DNA of 64,000 nt, from positions 51,729,985 through 51,793,984 of the forward strand of contig OY754335.1 of NCBI GenBank assembly GCA_963573305.1, given 5' to 3'. The position numbers and the translations under genes were made by a program. A model generated the notes under the pieces. It did no database searches. It saw only the letters and a program-made list of their open reading frames with translations, and had not been told where the DNA came from. Positions 36,866 through 48,723 of this stretch are shown here, piece by piece. Positions within the stretch are counted from its first letter, which is position 1. Each line of letters starts with the position of its first letter. The stretch comes from Pyrrhosoma nymphula (lineage: Eukaryota > Arthropoda > Insecta > Odonata > Coenagrionidae).

Positions 36866-37279
36866 GCGAAAGCTACGGAAGCTTTCCATTTGTTCTTGTT
36901 CGCTGCTCAATTCGTAACACAACAAAGCAATCGCCATCTAATCGTTACAGATCCTGCGCACTAGGCAGCGCACTTCCAAAACATATCGGGAGCTTAGTTG
37001 ATGTGCGCTAAGCAACAAAAGAACGTCGATAATCGCACCTGTGATTGTTTTGTGTCGATTTTCAGTATAGGCGTCAAAAATGGATATTTTATTGTTTTTA
37101 ATTACTCTGTGTTACTACCATTCCGTTTTTAAATAGGTATTTTGAACGAATTCGATAAATATACACAAAACATTCGCCCGTGACTGTTTTTAACCTACAG
37201 AATGCTACCAAACGGTAGGTTACCGATTGCTCTGCCTGCTCACATAATTCCATTCTTCGTCTTTAGTGTGCGCTGATGT

Positions 37280-37780
37280 GTATCAATTCACGCTAACTTT
37301 AACACCTGGAATGGAAAGATCCATATACTTTCCAAGCTTCGAACGTCCTCGGGTCGACATATCGCAGCGGTGGGAAACGGAGGGAGACTAATGACCGGCC
37401 GGAGATGTGGCGTTAGGAAGGAAGGAAAGGGACGAATGAGTTGTGTGAGAGAGGAGGCAAGCACGCGGTTACAGGTGGGACGAGAAAGGCCGTGAATGAT
37501 GAGGGGACATTTAAAACTGCGCATTTGCCGTCGCGGTGGGCGAAAATGAAAAAAAAACAACTCTTCGGTATAATTAATGCACCTCCACCGGAGCGCTTCA
37601 TCACCTCACTTACTAGAGAGGCTGCTTGGGTCCGGATATTTGTCGTTCTTTCTTCCGGTAATAGGCTGCACAAATATACTATGAGGAGATGTGTCACCGA
37701 AATCTACTATTTGAAATACACATTTTTAAGCAAAAAAAAAAATACTTCATACTCAGTTTCGACTGTAGCGACCGGTTGAC
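37280..37780. other. GC-richer stretch, nothing recognised
   Basis: Overlapping open frames on both strands of up to 112 codons are present, but no motif or splice-compatible pattern supports a gene. Confidence 0.4.
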
Positions 37781-37839
37781 GATGGACCAAGGAAGCGATG
37801 TCAAGCATTTTCCATAGATAACGACAGGTGGAAAATTTC

Positions 37840-38180
37840 AGAGGATGTTTACAAAATTCTGCCATGTTTGGAGTCCTTAACCGGGTGAGAACCTCCACGC
37901 TTTCCAACGTTTCGAGGTCCGTCATGTTCCTCGTGATCAGAGAAGACCTTGATGCCACGAACATAGCCGCTCTATGTGCAGCCAGCCTGAGAACGAGACA
38001 CGTGGTAGGCACGGTTTTCAAAAACGAATTATAATCACGGGGTTCTCGAACTAAGACTGACAGTACATACAGCGGCAGTACTCGTGGTATCAGTATCAGC
38101 ATCCCTGATTACAAGAAACATGACGGACCGCGGCATGATGGAAATAATGGAAACGCATCATGCGGTTGAAGACTCCAGAA
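37840..38180. repeat. Diverged foldback with hammerhead-like remnant
   Basis: The left arm includes GACTCC...CCGGGT (inverse), CCAACGTTTCGAGGTCCGTC and ATGTTCCTCGTGATCAG. The right arm is the inverse near 38104-38180: CTGATTACAAGAAACATGAC, GGACCGCGG and GCGGTTGAAGACTCC. The minus-strand left arm reads CTGATCA, a CGAGG/CCTCG stem, then AAACGTTGG, a damaged hammerhead-like core. The open frames in the arms are by-products: both give the string SLITRNMTD because they are inverse copies. Confidence 0.6.
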
Positions 38181-41100
38181 GACATACTCCGGGAAAGCAT
38201 CAAGTCCGTCAAAAAAATACTCGAAAGTTTCAGTCAAGAAAGAAACTAGTGGAGAATATAACGATGATCATCGTAAAAAATAACCAGCCTGTAACTGAAT
38301 AATCTAGTTGAAGAAGCTAGATAGGACTGCTTGGAGAAGGCAGGGATAGCCTACTTTCCAGCTCAAATGCGTGTGAACTTGTAATAGGATTCAGGATCGC
38401 GATTACGGGTCTCCATAAAGTGTGCGTTCGCGTTATTGTTATTATTGAATTTCCTTCAGGAGAGCAAAAAGCAAAGTGATCGCCATTCTTCAAACACTGT
38501 CAGACGCCTTTTTATCACTAGTTTTAATCGATTCAGTACGTTCTTAGGACCGTGGCTGTGAGCATTGCCCTACAAAAGTGGTTTGAGTTTTGGGTAAAAA
38601 TAACGAAAACAAAAAAGAAGAAACCGAGATCCCACCTCAGGTCTTTTTAATCTGCCGCCTGCGGTTTTGGAGAAAATCACAATGACTGACTGTCAAGAGG
38701 TCTCTCCCGCACTGGAAATTGGGATTCTTGAAACTTAATGAAGAAGAAGAAAGTTCTAGGTACTTCTCCTAGTATTATTTGTCTGGAACCATATGTATCC
38801 ACAGGAATCGCAAGAATTTTGACCGCAGAAGAAGATGCTTATTTTTCAATTTGCTTTGCTTGGTAATATTCAATGACACCCACTGGCATATGATTAAGGG
38901 ACGGTAATTTTTGTTTCCCGGGCTTTGAGGTTATGATTTTAGGCAAGGCCTCGCAAAATCTTCAACAAAACCTCGCCTACTTCGTGCTTCAACTAATGTA
39001 TTTTAAAACGGCATAGTGACTCCAATTTTTAAAAAGTAAACTCTTAGCTCTAATTATCCGGTAGTTTTGCAATATTTTCAAAATTTGTACCCAGAAAATT
39101 TGTTTCTCTCACCCTTGGTTTGATTCATGTAAGGAAGACACTTCAATGTCATTACATCTTTACATACTACCTGAGTTCTTCAGGAAATGCAACTCAGCCG
39201 GTTCAGTTAATCATACAGGTAAATAGTCTTCCCATCAATTAGAATTACAAGGAAGGAAAAATAAAGAAAATATGTGCTAAGTATTTTTTCCTATCTCTGC
39301 GTGGAAAATATAAGGCGGTAATAATTTTCCTGGAAGCAAGTTCGCGAGGCCGATTAAGCTCTTAACTCAGAGAAACTTTCGGCCCTAGTTAAAGCTCGTG
39401 GCGCTCTTAGCTTCTTGTAATAAATTTACAGCTGTTACCGTGGTAACTTTAAAACAATTACGCGTGTTACGGCTGTAATAAATTAACAGAATTTTTTTCA
39501 GATCACATTTAAGCCGACATAATATTTTATAAATATTTTTTCCATTGCAAGACCCCAACAACGATAGAAATTCTGTAGTAAAACTAAGAGCGCCAAATCA
39601 GAGGGAAAATAAGAAAAGAATGTCCAAGAAAAAGGTTGCCTTAAAATAATCATATGCTGTTGGTTTCGAAGAGCAGATATAAAACCACCCGTGTATAATA
39701 TGAAAAGAATCTCTATTAAAATATCACAAAAATGACAATTCAATATCGTTAATAGAGGAATACTTAAGACCGTGAGAAAACAAGATCGAGGCACTGGTAT
39801 TATCATAGACAGCCATAATAATCTGATGGTGTTGACACCCTAATTGAACAGTTGACAGTGGACCTCAAACGTCTGCCGGTAAAATCACGACAATGAGTGG
39901 AAAAACACGGAAAGCAATGCCTCCTCGTTTACGGCTATATTCATAATGTCGTTTGACCAGTTTTAAGGCAGGTCTAAGGAAGCCACCATGTTCCCGATGA
40001 ACCAGTAAATATTCAAAGCGTTGTTTTCGCACTTGTTGGCGATATTTCCCGAAGCTCTATCCTGGTGGGTTGTGTTTAAAATAATCGAGATAATTCTGAT
40101 CACATGACTAAGGAGTCACGTGGTACAATCACGTAACTCCATGTGGACCACTCGTAAAAATCTCACGCAGCTTTCCCGATCGATTTTTCTCGCGGGAATA
40201 TGGATGGACTTGAATATTGCGATTAGAGACGCAATAAATAGCATATCAGACACTTAAGTTATTCATACGAGTGGGTAAAACTCACAAAAATGACGAAAAG
40301 TTACACCTATACTTGCTTGTTTAACAAGGTATTAAAAATAAATACCGAAACTACACATCAACTCCTAGTCCTTTTCAAGTCCTTACTTAGACAAGGATTG
40401 AGTAAAATGTGGGTTTAACATGAAATTTATGAATCACAGGAGAGGGTGTCCGGTGGAATGCAATAGGAAGAAAAAACCATTTAAATGGAATGGTTTATTC
40501 GATGGAAAAAAAAACTTAAATGATAATCATTTACCACCAATGGAGAGATGAGGGTAAAATAATCCTTCAAAAACCTTACTCAAAGTTCTCATATTGGTTA
40601 CCTAATCTAAGCCATGAAGGCCTCAGGAATAAATTCCCATTTAAAACCCATACCGCTGACGACAAGGAAAGTAAAATTTCTTTTACAAAACGGTGAAAAA
40701 ATGGACGACTTTGGAGCCAAAAACGCAATTTGAAAAACAAAAGCAAAGCTTATAAAAAATCGACTTTTAGCCATCCAACATAGAAAGTTTCAACTTTTTA
40801 AATTGAGTGGAAGTATTTAAAATTAAAAAAATTATACAACCCTGCATCGAGATCAATGCTTTTATTTTCAACGAGCATTTTAAACGGCTAAACCATTATT
40901 TAAAATAGTTTTCCGTAGTTCTTATTATTTTTCAGTTGGATCCAGCTTGCGATCTGTATTCGGGACAAACGTTTTACTTCTCAGGCTACTTGAAAGTCCT
41001 TCAAACAATCGCAATAGACAGAGGGACGGACAGACAGAATTAAGTGAATTAGCAATAGGCATAATATATTGATGACTGTAGGAGTTAAACCTGAAGTAGT

Positions 41101-41936
41101 TACAAAAGTTAGAACAAGGAAAAACTGAGGAAGAATTGTCACTGCTAATAAAAAGAGAGGGCAAATAAAAATTTAACCTAAAAGAGCTCCAAATTAAAAC
41201 TACACTTTAGACTATTTTCCGTTTGACCAAGTTCCGCAATGCGAAAATACTACTCCTTTCGTTGAAAAAAGAAAATCCTCTCCCTCGAACCTTTGCTTTC
41301 GTGGTGGGGATCGGTTTTTTATAAACGCAGCTCTACGCGCTTTCTTTTTTTCTACCTCTAAAGTAATAAATGGGTCGTAAACCGGTGGCTTTATTACAAA
41401 GATAACAGCGTTTCCGAAACGGTCTCAGGGGTTGGACTGAAAAATTTCGGCGTCCTTCCTAGGGAACGGGTGTCTGGGTGATGCAATAACGTACGTTTAG
41501 AGCAAGGCGCTGGATGTTTTCTCGTTTAAGTTTACTCCGAAAAATATCCAGTTCGCCATTTGCTTCCCGTTAAATTCGTTCCTTTCTTTTTAATTTTAAC
41601 GATCGTAATACATTCGGAAATTTTAAAGCATCCATCGGCTACCATTTGGAGGTCAGCGGGGTTCAGCGACAGAAGAGAGCAGGTATTAAATTATTGTTAG
41701 TTTACTCATAATGCACCCAAACCTAGACCTAAGAAAAAAACTATGTAGATATAGTTATATATATCTGGCACCCAAAATATTTCGTTTTTTAACCAAACAA
41801 TTTCCAATGCAAAGAATGAAGATAATATTTTATATACCTATTTTGAAAATGATTATTTAACAATAGGGAAGTAACGTATTTATCGAAAAAGAATGTGTAG
41901 AAAAGTATAAACTAAGCCAATACCTTTTTCCTCAAA

Positions 41937-42100
41937 TTTTGAGGATACCGGGACTAGCCACGGTAAAACCTTATACGGAGTCACCCGCAACTGCACATTA
42001 GTGCGATATTCCACAGAGGAAAAATTATTCAAAAAATCATCATCCCGTTTAGAGCGAAGGATTTTTCCTCCGTGGAATATCACTCCTATTTTATCGTTCA
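41937..42100. repeat. Palindromic SINE dimer, copy 1
   Basis: The left arm begins TACCGGGACTAGCCACGGT, then ACGGAGTCACCCGCAA, TATTCCACAGAGGAAAAA. The right arm is the inverse GGATTTTTCCTCCGTGGAAT plus ATCACTCC. The outer part matches the left arm of 59371-59640 nearly base for base for 35 bases. The centre (TCATCATCCCGTTTAGAGCG) has lost the B-box segment. Confidence 0.75.
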
Positions 42101-42229
42101 TTTCAATAACATATGCATTGAACTCCCCAGCTATAAATAATTTTATAATCTAATATTATTTACAGTTGAATCAAATGTTTTAACTTAATTCAGCTCCGGC
42201 ACTAACGGTAAATTTATATTTTACATTGA

Positions 42230-42400
42230 CCCCGAGAACAGCACGTAAGGCCTTTTACATCGAGTTTCATTAAGAAATAATTTGGGACGGGCACACAAGA
42301 CCATGCTCTAAGCGGAGAAAAATCCACCCTGGCAGGACTCGAACCCTCGACAATTGGGTTAATAGACGTGGACTTACCCCCGCCGCCACCGAAGCTGAAG
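42230..42400 (-). mobile_element. tRNA-derived SINE, family S1 (minus strand)
   Basis: On the minus strand, GGCGGCGGGGGTAAGTCC and ATTGTCGAGGGTTCGAGTCC form an A-box/B-box head (B box at 42349-42335). The body GGTGGATTTTTCTCCGCTTA, AGCATGG, TTGTGTGCC matches the SINE at 18771-18960. The tail reads TAATGAAACTCGATGTAAAA. Confidence 0.75.
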
Positions 42401-43027
42401 AGTTCCCTATTTACGCGAAAAAAACGACGCACACATGTATCTTTTTTTGGCGGCGCTTTGCAAGTCAAAAAACTGTGTCTCTTCTGTAAGGATGCGTATC
42501 TTCTGAAATCGGCATTTCACCGCTGTAATTTCGAATACTCTAGAACAAGTAAAGCAATAAATTCATTGATAATATTATTATTTTGCCACTTCCCCGATCT
42601 ATTTTTATCTCTTGTCCATCCTATCTTTCCGTGCTCTAATTTCAGGTGCCCTAATTGGTGGAGAGGCGTTTGGTTGGGGCCTCATCGCCGGCGTTTGTCT
42701 TTCCAACTCCTCCATCCGTCATGCAGCCGCGGAGAAACGTTTCCATTTTTAATATGGCCCCTCTCCGCTGGAAAAGGATTGATGCCGGCCATTTGCCATT
42801 CATTCCCTCTCCTGCGCCCTCTGGCCATATGGCTCCCCTTCGGTCTCCACGAAATTCCGGCGCCGTTGATGAGAGTGTATTATTTAAAAAGAGAGAGAGG
42901 GAGAACGAGAGGGCATGAAACGCACCCTCCGGCACAAAACAAGAACGATGTGAACGGAGCGTTGAGAAATACCATTTCGTCTTGACACCGCTTTCGATCA
43001 ATGGTTTTAATGGACTGACGAGGTAAG

Positions 43028-43345
43028 GGTGTCCACAAGGTTTGATCAAATAATTCCGCAGAAATTTCGTTTTTCAAAAAGAAAACATTTATTTATCCCC
43101 CATTATTAAACTTGTCCCCATCAGATATAATACACTTGCGCCATCGCTTTTTCTAAACCTTCGAAGCGCTTCTGGAACGCAATTTTCTGAATGGCGTTTG
43201 GCTCCTTCAGCGATTCTGTCTTTATTTCCTTCATATTAACAAAACGCCGTCCTTTCATGTTTTTTTTTATCTTCTGGATGAAATCATTGTGGGCTATGAC
43301 CGGCGAATACGGATGCCAGAGCATCACTATGACGTAGTTTTTGGC
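43028..43345 (-). mobile_element. mariner-family transposase C-terminal relic
   Basis: Minus-strand reading from 43312 gives LWHPYSPVIAHNDFIQKIKK then NMKGRRFVNMKEIKTESLKE and FQKRFEGLEKAMAQVYY. This is the C-terminal end of a mariner transposase (YSPDLAP.D, then KGRRF, F..CF..W..R...C). The Asp of SPD is Val and a further Asp is shifted, so it is inactive. Sequence at 43040-43075 (AAGGTTTGATCAAA) may be the old terminal repeat; no partner end is seen. It is a different mariner from the one at 45593. Confidence 0.75.
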
Positions 43346-43844
43346 CAATAATTAACGAAAAAGCGGTAAAGTTAAGGCAGTTAAAGTTAAAGGTAACGGT
43401 TAGAGGCGTCAATCGGTGGAATCTATCCAGGTGCCAGGTACAGCCTGATGATGTTGCACTGTAGCAAAACCCGGGTCGTACAATAAATGTTTCATGTGGA
43501 ATTGCAGTACCTTCTTTTCCTATCTTCATGGCAGTTATAGCAGATCGCAATTGCCATGAGTTGTTTCAACACGAATCCGGGAGTATTATTCAAATTTCTT
43601 CAAGCAAATGATGCAAAACTTACAGTTATTACTCCTTATTGACCTATGCGACCTGGTGGCAAGAATTCATGGCATACTTTTCAGATTATTGAAGAAAACA
43701 GTAAGCAAAAATTTAACAATTTCTCATCTAACATAGCATGTGAACGACGGAAAAGTCGTCCAACTTCATTTCATACAGGGAAGTATGTAGAGGCGTTCGC
43801 GGTAAAAATAGACGCCAAACAATGAAGAGCATGAATAAATTACA

Positions 43845-43990
43845 ACAAATCCTAGCTGAGACGTCCCGTGGTTCAGGTGCCGGAAATGAAAACTCGGTGG
43901 TAAGAAAACTGGGTCCCCATCGTAAGGGCCCGGGTTCAAATCCCGGTAGTGGCAAAGCTTTTCCATGCAAATCCTGATCCCTGCTTTGGA
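43845..43990 (+). mobile_element. tRNA-derived SINE or tRNA pseudogene
   Basis: CTCGGTGGTAAGAAAACTGG is followed by an anticodon-like stem GGGTCC/GGGCCC and a perfect T-arm CCGGG-TTCAAAT-CCCGG at about 43931-43947. Downstream is TTTTCCATGCAAATCCTGAT and an A/T-rich end. Minus-strand translation gives the well-known false peptide (RDLNPGP) that tRNA-derived SINEs produce. No intact acceptor stem is seen, so a functional tRNA is unlikely. Confidence 0.7.
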
Positions 43991-44239
43991 TTATTATAGA
44001 GGGAATTTAAAGTGCCATACTTTTTCTGAGACTGTGGTCCCCTTTTCGAACACGCTAAGGTCGACGCCAGGTGTCACTCAACCCTTCCTTTGATTTTTAC
44101 CGACCAACCTACCTCAATGGCGTATATGACCTCAGTTGTCGGTCACCTCCCCAAATAACCAACCAACCATGAAAACTCGTATTTCTTTCGGTAACAATAT
44201 ATATTTCTGGTGAAAACAGGCGCCAATGGCACTCCCTGT

Positions 44240-44760
44240 GCGGCTACCTAAAGTAGTTTGAGCGAGATTTTTCCATAATCACAATACCGACAATATTCAA
44301 CATTTACTTTTAAATTAAGCAATTGTAAGAAGGATGGAGAAAATATTGCAACATTCTTGACGCAAAAACATTGCTTTAAATTGCTGAAATTCTCAGTAAC
44401 TTACTAAATATATGTACATGCATAAAATATAACTTGATGCATTTTTTTCACGCCGCACGCTGAAAACGCCTTCAGAACGGAAAATCTTTTTCTCGTGTCT
44501 GTAATAATTACTGTGGTAAGTATTCGAATTGTTTTTAAAAGAAGTCAAGAAAGCATAAAGACTACACACTGAAACTTCTGACGCGATCCAAGCGTTACAA
44601 GCTCCTCATTTTTAAGATAAGTTTTCTCTAGCGTGCATACTGGTACCATTTCCCATGAAAAATGGCTGGTATTTCTTACCAAATATCTGGAAAAGTATCA
44701 TGGTAAGTGGCTTGGCATTTTCTTATCATTGGAAAGATTATATTTTTATTGATAATTAGG
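44240..44760. repeat. Dispersed repeat family A, copy 2
   Basis: This aligns with 4100-4560 in the same orientation, e.g. TTGTAAGAAG, TTGACGCAAAA, GCTGAAAACGCCTTCAGAAC, TACCATTTCCCATGAAAAAT and TGGCTGGTATTTCTTACC. It ends just upstream of the Tc1-like element. Class unknown. Confidence 0.75.
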
Positions 44761-45592
44761 TCAATTCCATCGAATATTATTGAAGTGACACATCACTCAT
44801 ACTGCCTGCAGGAAGATGAAGAAGCTTGGGAATTGAGGAGGGGATTTGGGAATAGCGGGCACTCATCCAGATGTCGGATGGTGACTGGCGGCGAGGACGC
44901 GGAGACGTTTGAGTTCCCTTGACTCACACTTCGGTCTCCTCGAAAACCCTAAAAAGACCCGTCCTTGGCCAATTTCGTCAACATACAGTACAGTCACTTA
45001 TAAAGTATCGCGACACTCTACGCTAGCGGTTCGAATGGGTCGGCTGTCGAAGCTCGAGATATATTGGCTATCCTGGGCCGTCTCTGGTTACTATGAGAAT
45101 TAGCGGGTACAAGATTCAATATCCATGAGGAACTACGCCAGGTTAAGTGGGACCGTATTCTGGGAGTGCTCTCGTTCAGAGGCGAGGACAGAGTTTCACC
45201 TAGAAGCGGCCTTGAGGATTGTGTTGGTAGGAAAGAAGCTAATAAAGAACGGAGTAAGAGGTGCGGTGAAAAAGCAATATTGAATGGAGTAAGCGAGCGA
45301 CTGAATATACGAGTAAGTTCACTAGAAGGTAAAACGAAGAAGAACCAAATACACGGGAAAACGACCTCTTGCCTATTTGTGAGGGAGCATGGAGATTGCT
45401 ATCGGCTAGGCTCAGTAAGTCTTTGAGCCATTCACGTATCACTGATATTATAAGTGACATGTCTTTTGGAACTTTATGAGATACTGACTAAAGCCATCGG
45501 ACAGTAGTTGTTGGTTGTTTATATACAGTATGCTTATGTTGGAAAATCAATGTCGAGCATATTTAGAATAAATACAGTATAAATAACTAATA

Positions 45593-46550
45593 CGAGGGGG
45601 GACCCAAAAATAACCGAACACAATTTTTTTTTAATATCAGAATTTATTTTTTTGAGTTAGAAACGTTGGCCACCTTCGAAGTACTCTCCATTAACGCTAA
45701 TGCATTGGTTCAAACGTTTTTTCCACTGCGCGAAACACCTTTGGTACTCGTTCTTTCCGATGCCTTGCAGCGCCATCTTCGATTTTTTTTTCACCTCCGG
45801 AATGTCTGCAAAACGTTTCCCTTTCAGCTCTTTTTTCATTCGGGAGAAGAATAAGAAGTCACAAAGTGCTAGATCTGGTGATTAGGGTGGTTTAGGAAGC
45901 GGTGTCATGCAGTTTTTCGCTAAATCACGCACAAAAATGGCTGTGTGAGCTGGTGCATTGTCATGGTGGAAGAACCAGTCCCCACTCCGCCACAAATCGC
46001 GCCGTTTCAATTCGTCTCATTTGCAATTCTTCGGCTAAAATGCGCTGCACTGAACTCCACGAAAGACCAGATGGTTCAGCGAGTTCATCAATAGTACGCC
46101 TTCTATCCTGGTACACAAGCGCAAGAATTTTTTCCACGTTTTCATCAGTTCTGGACGTGGAAGGCCGGCCCGGGCGTTGAATGTCTTCGATCGCCATGTT
46201 GCCGCGTTTGAATCGCGAATACCACTCATAAACTTGAGTTCTTTTCAAGGCGTGTTCTTTATAAGCTGTAGACAACATATCAACCACATCCGACGCACTT
46301 TTACCGAGCAGAAAACAAAATTTCAACGCTGAACGCTGTTCTCGAATATCAGCCATTTCAAAAATCGAAGAGGTCGATAAACTCGTCGAACGAAAACTGT
46401 CACAGGGGCTCGCTACAACCGTCTAAAAGGACGCCGCTTGTAACAATGGCTCAGGAGAGGCTACTTAACACCCACGCGGTGGGAGAAGCCCGAACTACAA
46501 GAACGACGCACGTAGCGAATTCTGTCCGGTTATTTTTGGGTCCCCCCTCG
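45593..46550 (-). mobile_element. mariner deletion derivative with perfect terminal repeats
   Basis: The element is 958 bases, flanked by TA on both sides (45591-45592 and 46551-46552). The ends match as inverted repeats for about 30 bases: CGAGGGGGGACCCAAAAATA then ACCG(A/G)ACA. The near-perfect ends and TA duplications show a fairly recent insertion. It lies inside the Tc1-like element. The transposase on the minus strand has lost its middle, so the copy cannot move by itself. Confidence 0.92.
45657..46356 (-). pseudogene. mariner transposase, internally deleted and frameshifted
   Basis: The N-terminus (46356 down) begins MADIREQRSALKFCFLLGKS and includes YEWYSRFKRGNMAIEDIQRP and GRPSTSRTDENVEKILALVY, the two helix-turn-helix DNA-binding part of mariner transposases. 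At LQMRRI the frame jumps into DLWRSGDWFFHHDNAPAHTA, the second catalytic Asp motif, then KPP-stop-SPDLALCDF with the third Asp, then MKKELKGKRFADIPEVKKKS to the C-terminus. Roughly 110 residues, including the first catalytic Asp region, are missing, and there is a stop before SPD. Mariner transposases are usually about 345 residues. Confidence 0.9.
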
Positions 46551-46829
46551 TATATTCAATTATTATCAGCGTAAAGTTCAATTTAAATCACATTTCGTCA
46601 TGCTTGACGACGTTTTGTTTACTAATGGGTAAACAAAAACACAATATAGTTTGGTAAATATTTATTTATTTTTCAATATGATAGTTCTAATCTTCATTAC
46701 GAATAACCTCTTTTTATCTCGTGGTCATTGACCGCACAAGTCTTTGGCACAAAATGGCCTGCCTAGAAATGAGGTCCAAATTTCTCTCCCTTTATTTTAT
46801 AAAGTAATTTCTCTCAAGGCCTGTGTCAT

Positions 46830-47085
46830 CCTCTCCCTGCCACTCGTTAAACATTAGTCTACATAGATTTTCATTGGATTTCAAGTCTGATGACCTCGCT
46901 GGCCACGATAAATGATTAATTTTGCGGTGGTTCCAAAATATTCCCGGCACACCCTAGCTGTATGGACTGGTGATTGGTCTTGTATGAGGATAACATCTTC
47001 ACCTTCCGGAACCACACTGTTAATGTAGGGCTCAAGATTTTGCTATAGTAAATTGAAGTAACAATGCGCCATCATTCTCGCAGGT
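46830..47085 (-). pseudogene. Tc1-like transposase catalytic-core relic
   Basis: Minus-strand reading from about 47040 gives EPYINSVVPEGEDVILIQDQ then SPVHTARVCREYF; after a frameshift, WPARSSDLKSNENLCRLMFN and EW. This is the second and third catalytic region of a DDE transposase of the Tc1 group (consensus pattern D.AP.H.A, then WPA.SPDLNPIENLW), with Asp and Glu still in place about 34 residues apart. Stops and a frameshift make it inactive. It lies inside the inverted ends at 44991-48471. Confidence 0.8.
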
Positions 47086-47830
47086 ATATTGATCAATGCT
47101 CTACAGCCGACAATTCACCCTAAAAACCTATTGATATACTCCCATATTTGTTTTGTTCTAAGATATGGGAAGACGAAAACCTGTTAGAAAAAATAATTTT
47201 GAGTTATAAGATTCAAAAGAATTTATGTAAATACCGTTTTTATTTTTTGAAATACCAGCAGTACGCCTGTAGAACACGCATCGCAATTTTTACAAATAAA
47301 ATCCATAGAATCAATTTTCTCGTGCATTGTGATTTAATTGAAAGCGAAAGAGGGTGGAATTATATATAGATGCAAATAACTATTGTGGAAATGAGTGTTT
47401 TTTCAGCAAACCACGCAGTACATGGTATTCGATATGCAATACTGAGCTGGGAGTCGGGCAAAACAGGTGCAGTCTTTCGCGCACATCCTCGCGTATCACG
47501 CACCTTGATTTTTTATAGTTGATTTTCGGGAAATACGTGGGCATATTACATTCGTAAATACGGAACTTAGAACGTCAAATTAACGGGATTAATTATTTGC
47601 AGGAATTTGGAGGAAGATATTTTACATAAGATTAGATTTAAAAAGTCCAATCTAGACAAAATGAAAAATTTCCGCCTTATTTATAAAGTTCGAAGCTTAC
47701 GAAATTTTGGCTTTGCAAAGGAAATTATATCCTGTCATGACTAAGTAATATAGTAATTGTAAAAAGGAAATGTGACAGTGTATATGTTATTCATAAACAA
47801 TTACAAAGTGGATTAAAATGAACAATGATT

Positions 47831-48235
47831 TTAATTACCGAGTACCCCATTGGCACCTCGGAATAATTTTTCCGTCTTCATTGCTTTGAAAGACCTTTTC
47901 GTCGCAGAATATGAACCGTCAAGGGAGAATTCCTCATTGCGGAAATCCCTCATTATCGAGTCTTCCTCGTCCCTAGCGGTAAAGCTGGGGTCATCCAGAT
48001 CGACTGCGACTTTTAAATGTCTCATCCTCGCTGTTTGCCTTTCTTAGCCATCGCTGAAGAAGGTTACGAGATATGGACTCCGGACTCATTAGCCACTTTG
48101 GACACCGATGGCCAGTCCTTCATCAAACCCACCTGCAGAGTGCGCTGGGCTGTGCTGGTCTCGCAAAATGGAGCTCTCTCTATTTTCGACTTCTTAAGAG
48201 AACTGTCAAGTAAGATTACGTGGCCATTGAGTTAC
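47831..48235 (-). pseudogene. Possible N-terminal coding remnant of the Tc1-like element
   Basis: On the minus strand 48190-48110 reads LMKDWPSVSKVANESGVHIS, which resembles a helix-turn-helix (VSKVANESGVHIS), before a stop. Then after a shift an open frame to 47831 reads HLKVAVDLDDPSFTARDEED and FSLDGSYSATKRSFKAMKTE. The position, at the 5' side of the transposase relic within the inverted ends, suits a DNA-binding N-terminus, but the second part matches nothing I know. It could also be an unrelated captured sequence. Confidence 0.3.
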
Positions 48236-48723
48236 CAACACCCTTGCTTCCCGCAGTGAATTCATTTCATTATTTGCGTTCAAACGCGAACGAAGCCGAG
48301 AGCATGGTTGGAATTATGTCCCTCTTGATTGTTAGAATATATATCGTAATGTACCCGAAAATTCTCATAGTCACCAGAGACGGCACAGGATAGCCAACAT
48401 ATTTCGAGCTTTGACAGACGACCCATTCGAACCGCAAGCGTAGTGTGTCGCGATACTTTATGACGTGACTGTTACATTGAGGCCTTACAATCTTCCACCC
48501 ACGACCTATTAGACGGGCACTCTTAAAGAACTGATTACTTAGCCAAGCCCCGGGAAACGTTACTCATGAGGGGAAGGAACCAAGGACATGGTTGAAAGCT
48601 GCAGTGAAGTTCACGGAATCAATTTTCAGTGGCAGATCATGCATGCATGGCCACGTCTCCAGTGCTAAAATGTGGACTCCAGACGAAAAAACCTAGTTCT
48701 AATACACCCCCGCCGAAATTCAC

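Larger units (their letters stand above)
44991..48471 (-). mobile_element. Tc1-like transposon with long inverted ends, interrupted by a mariner
   Basis: The ends are inverted copies of about 120 bases. The left (44991-45114) begins CAGTCACTTATAAAGTATCG and includes CGGTTCGAATGGGTCG and TTGGCTATCCTGGGCCGTCT. The right (48350-48471) is its inverse with about 85-90% agreement, ending GTGACTG. A TA precedes the left end; the right flank is TT, a possible decayed TA. CAGT termini, TA target and a DD34E-type transposase relic inside all fit the Tc1 group. Without the nested mariner it would be about 2.5 kb. The interior is decayed. Confidence 0.75.

Noticed and set aside
37707..38302. Apparent shared protein motif SLITRNMTD on both strands
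   Set aside because: Explained by the inverted DNA arms of a foldback, not by coding homology.
43728..43970. Minus-strand frames containing RDLNPGP or GFEPGP
   Set aside because: A known false peptide produced by the B box of tRNA-derived SINEs read in antisense.
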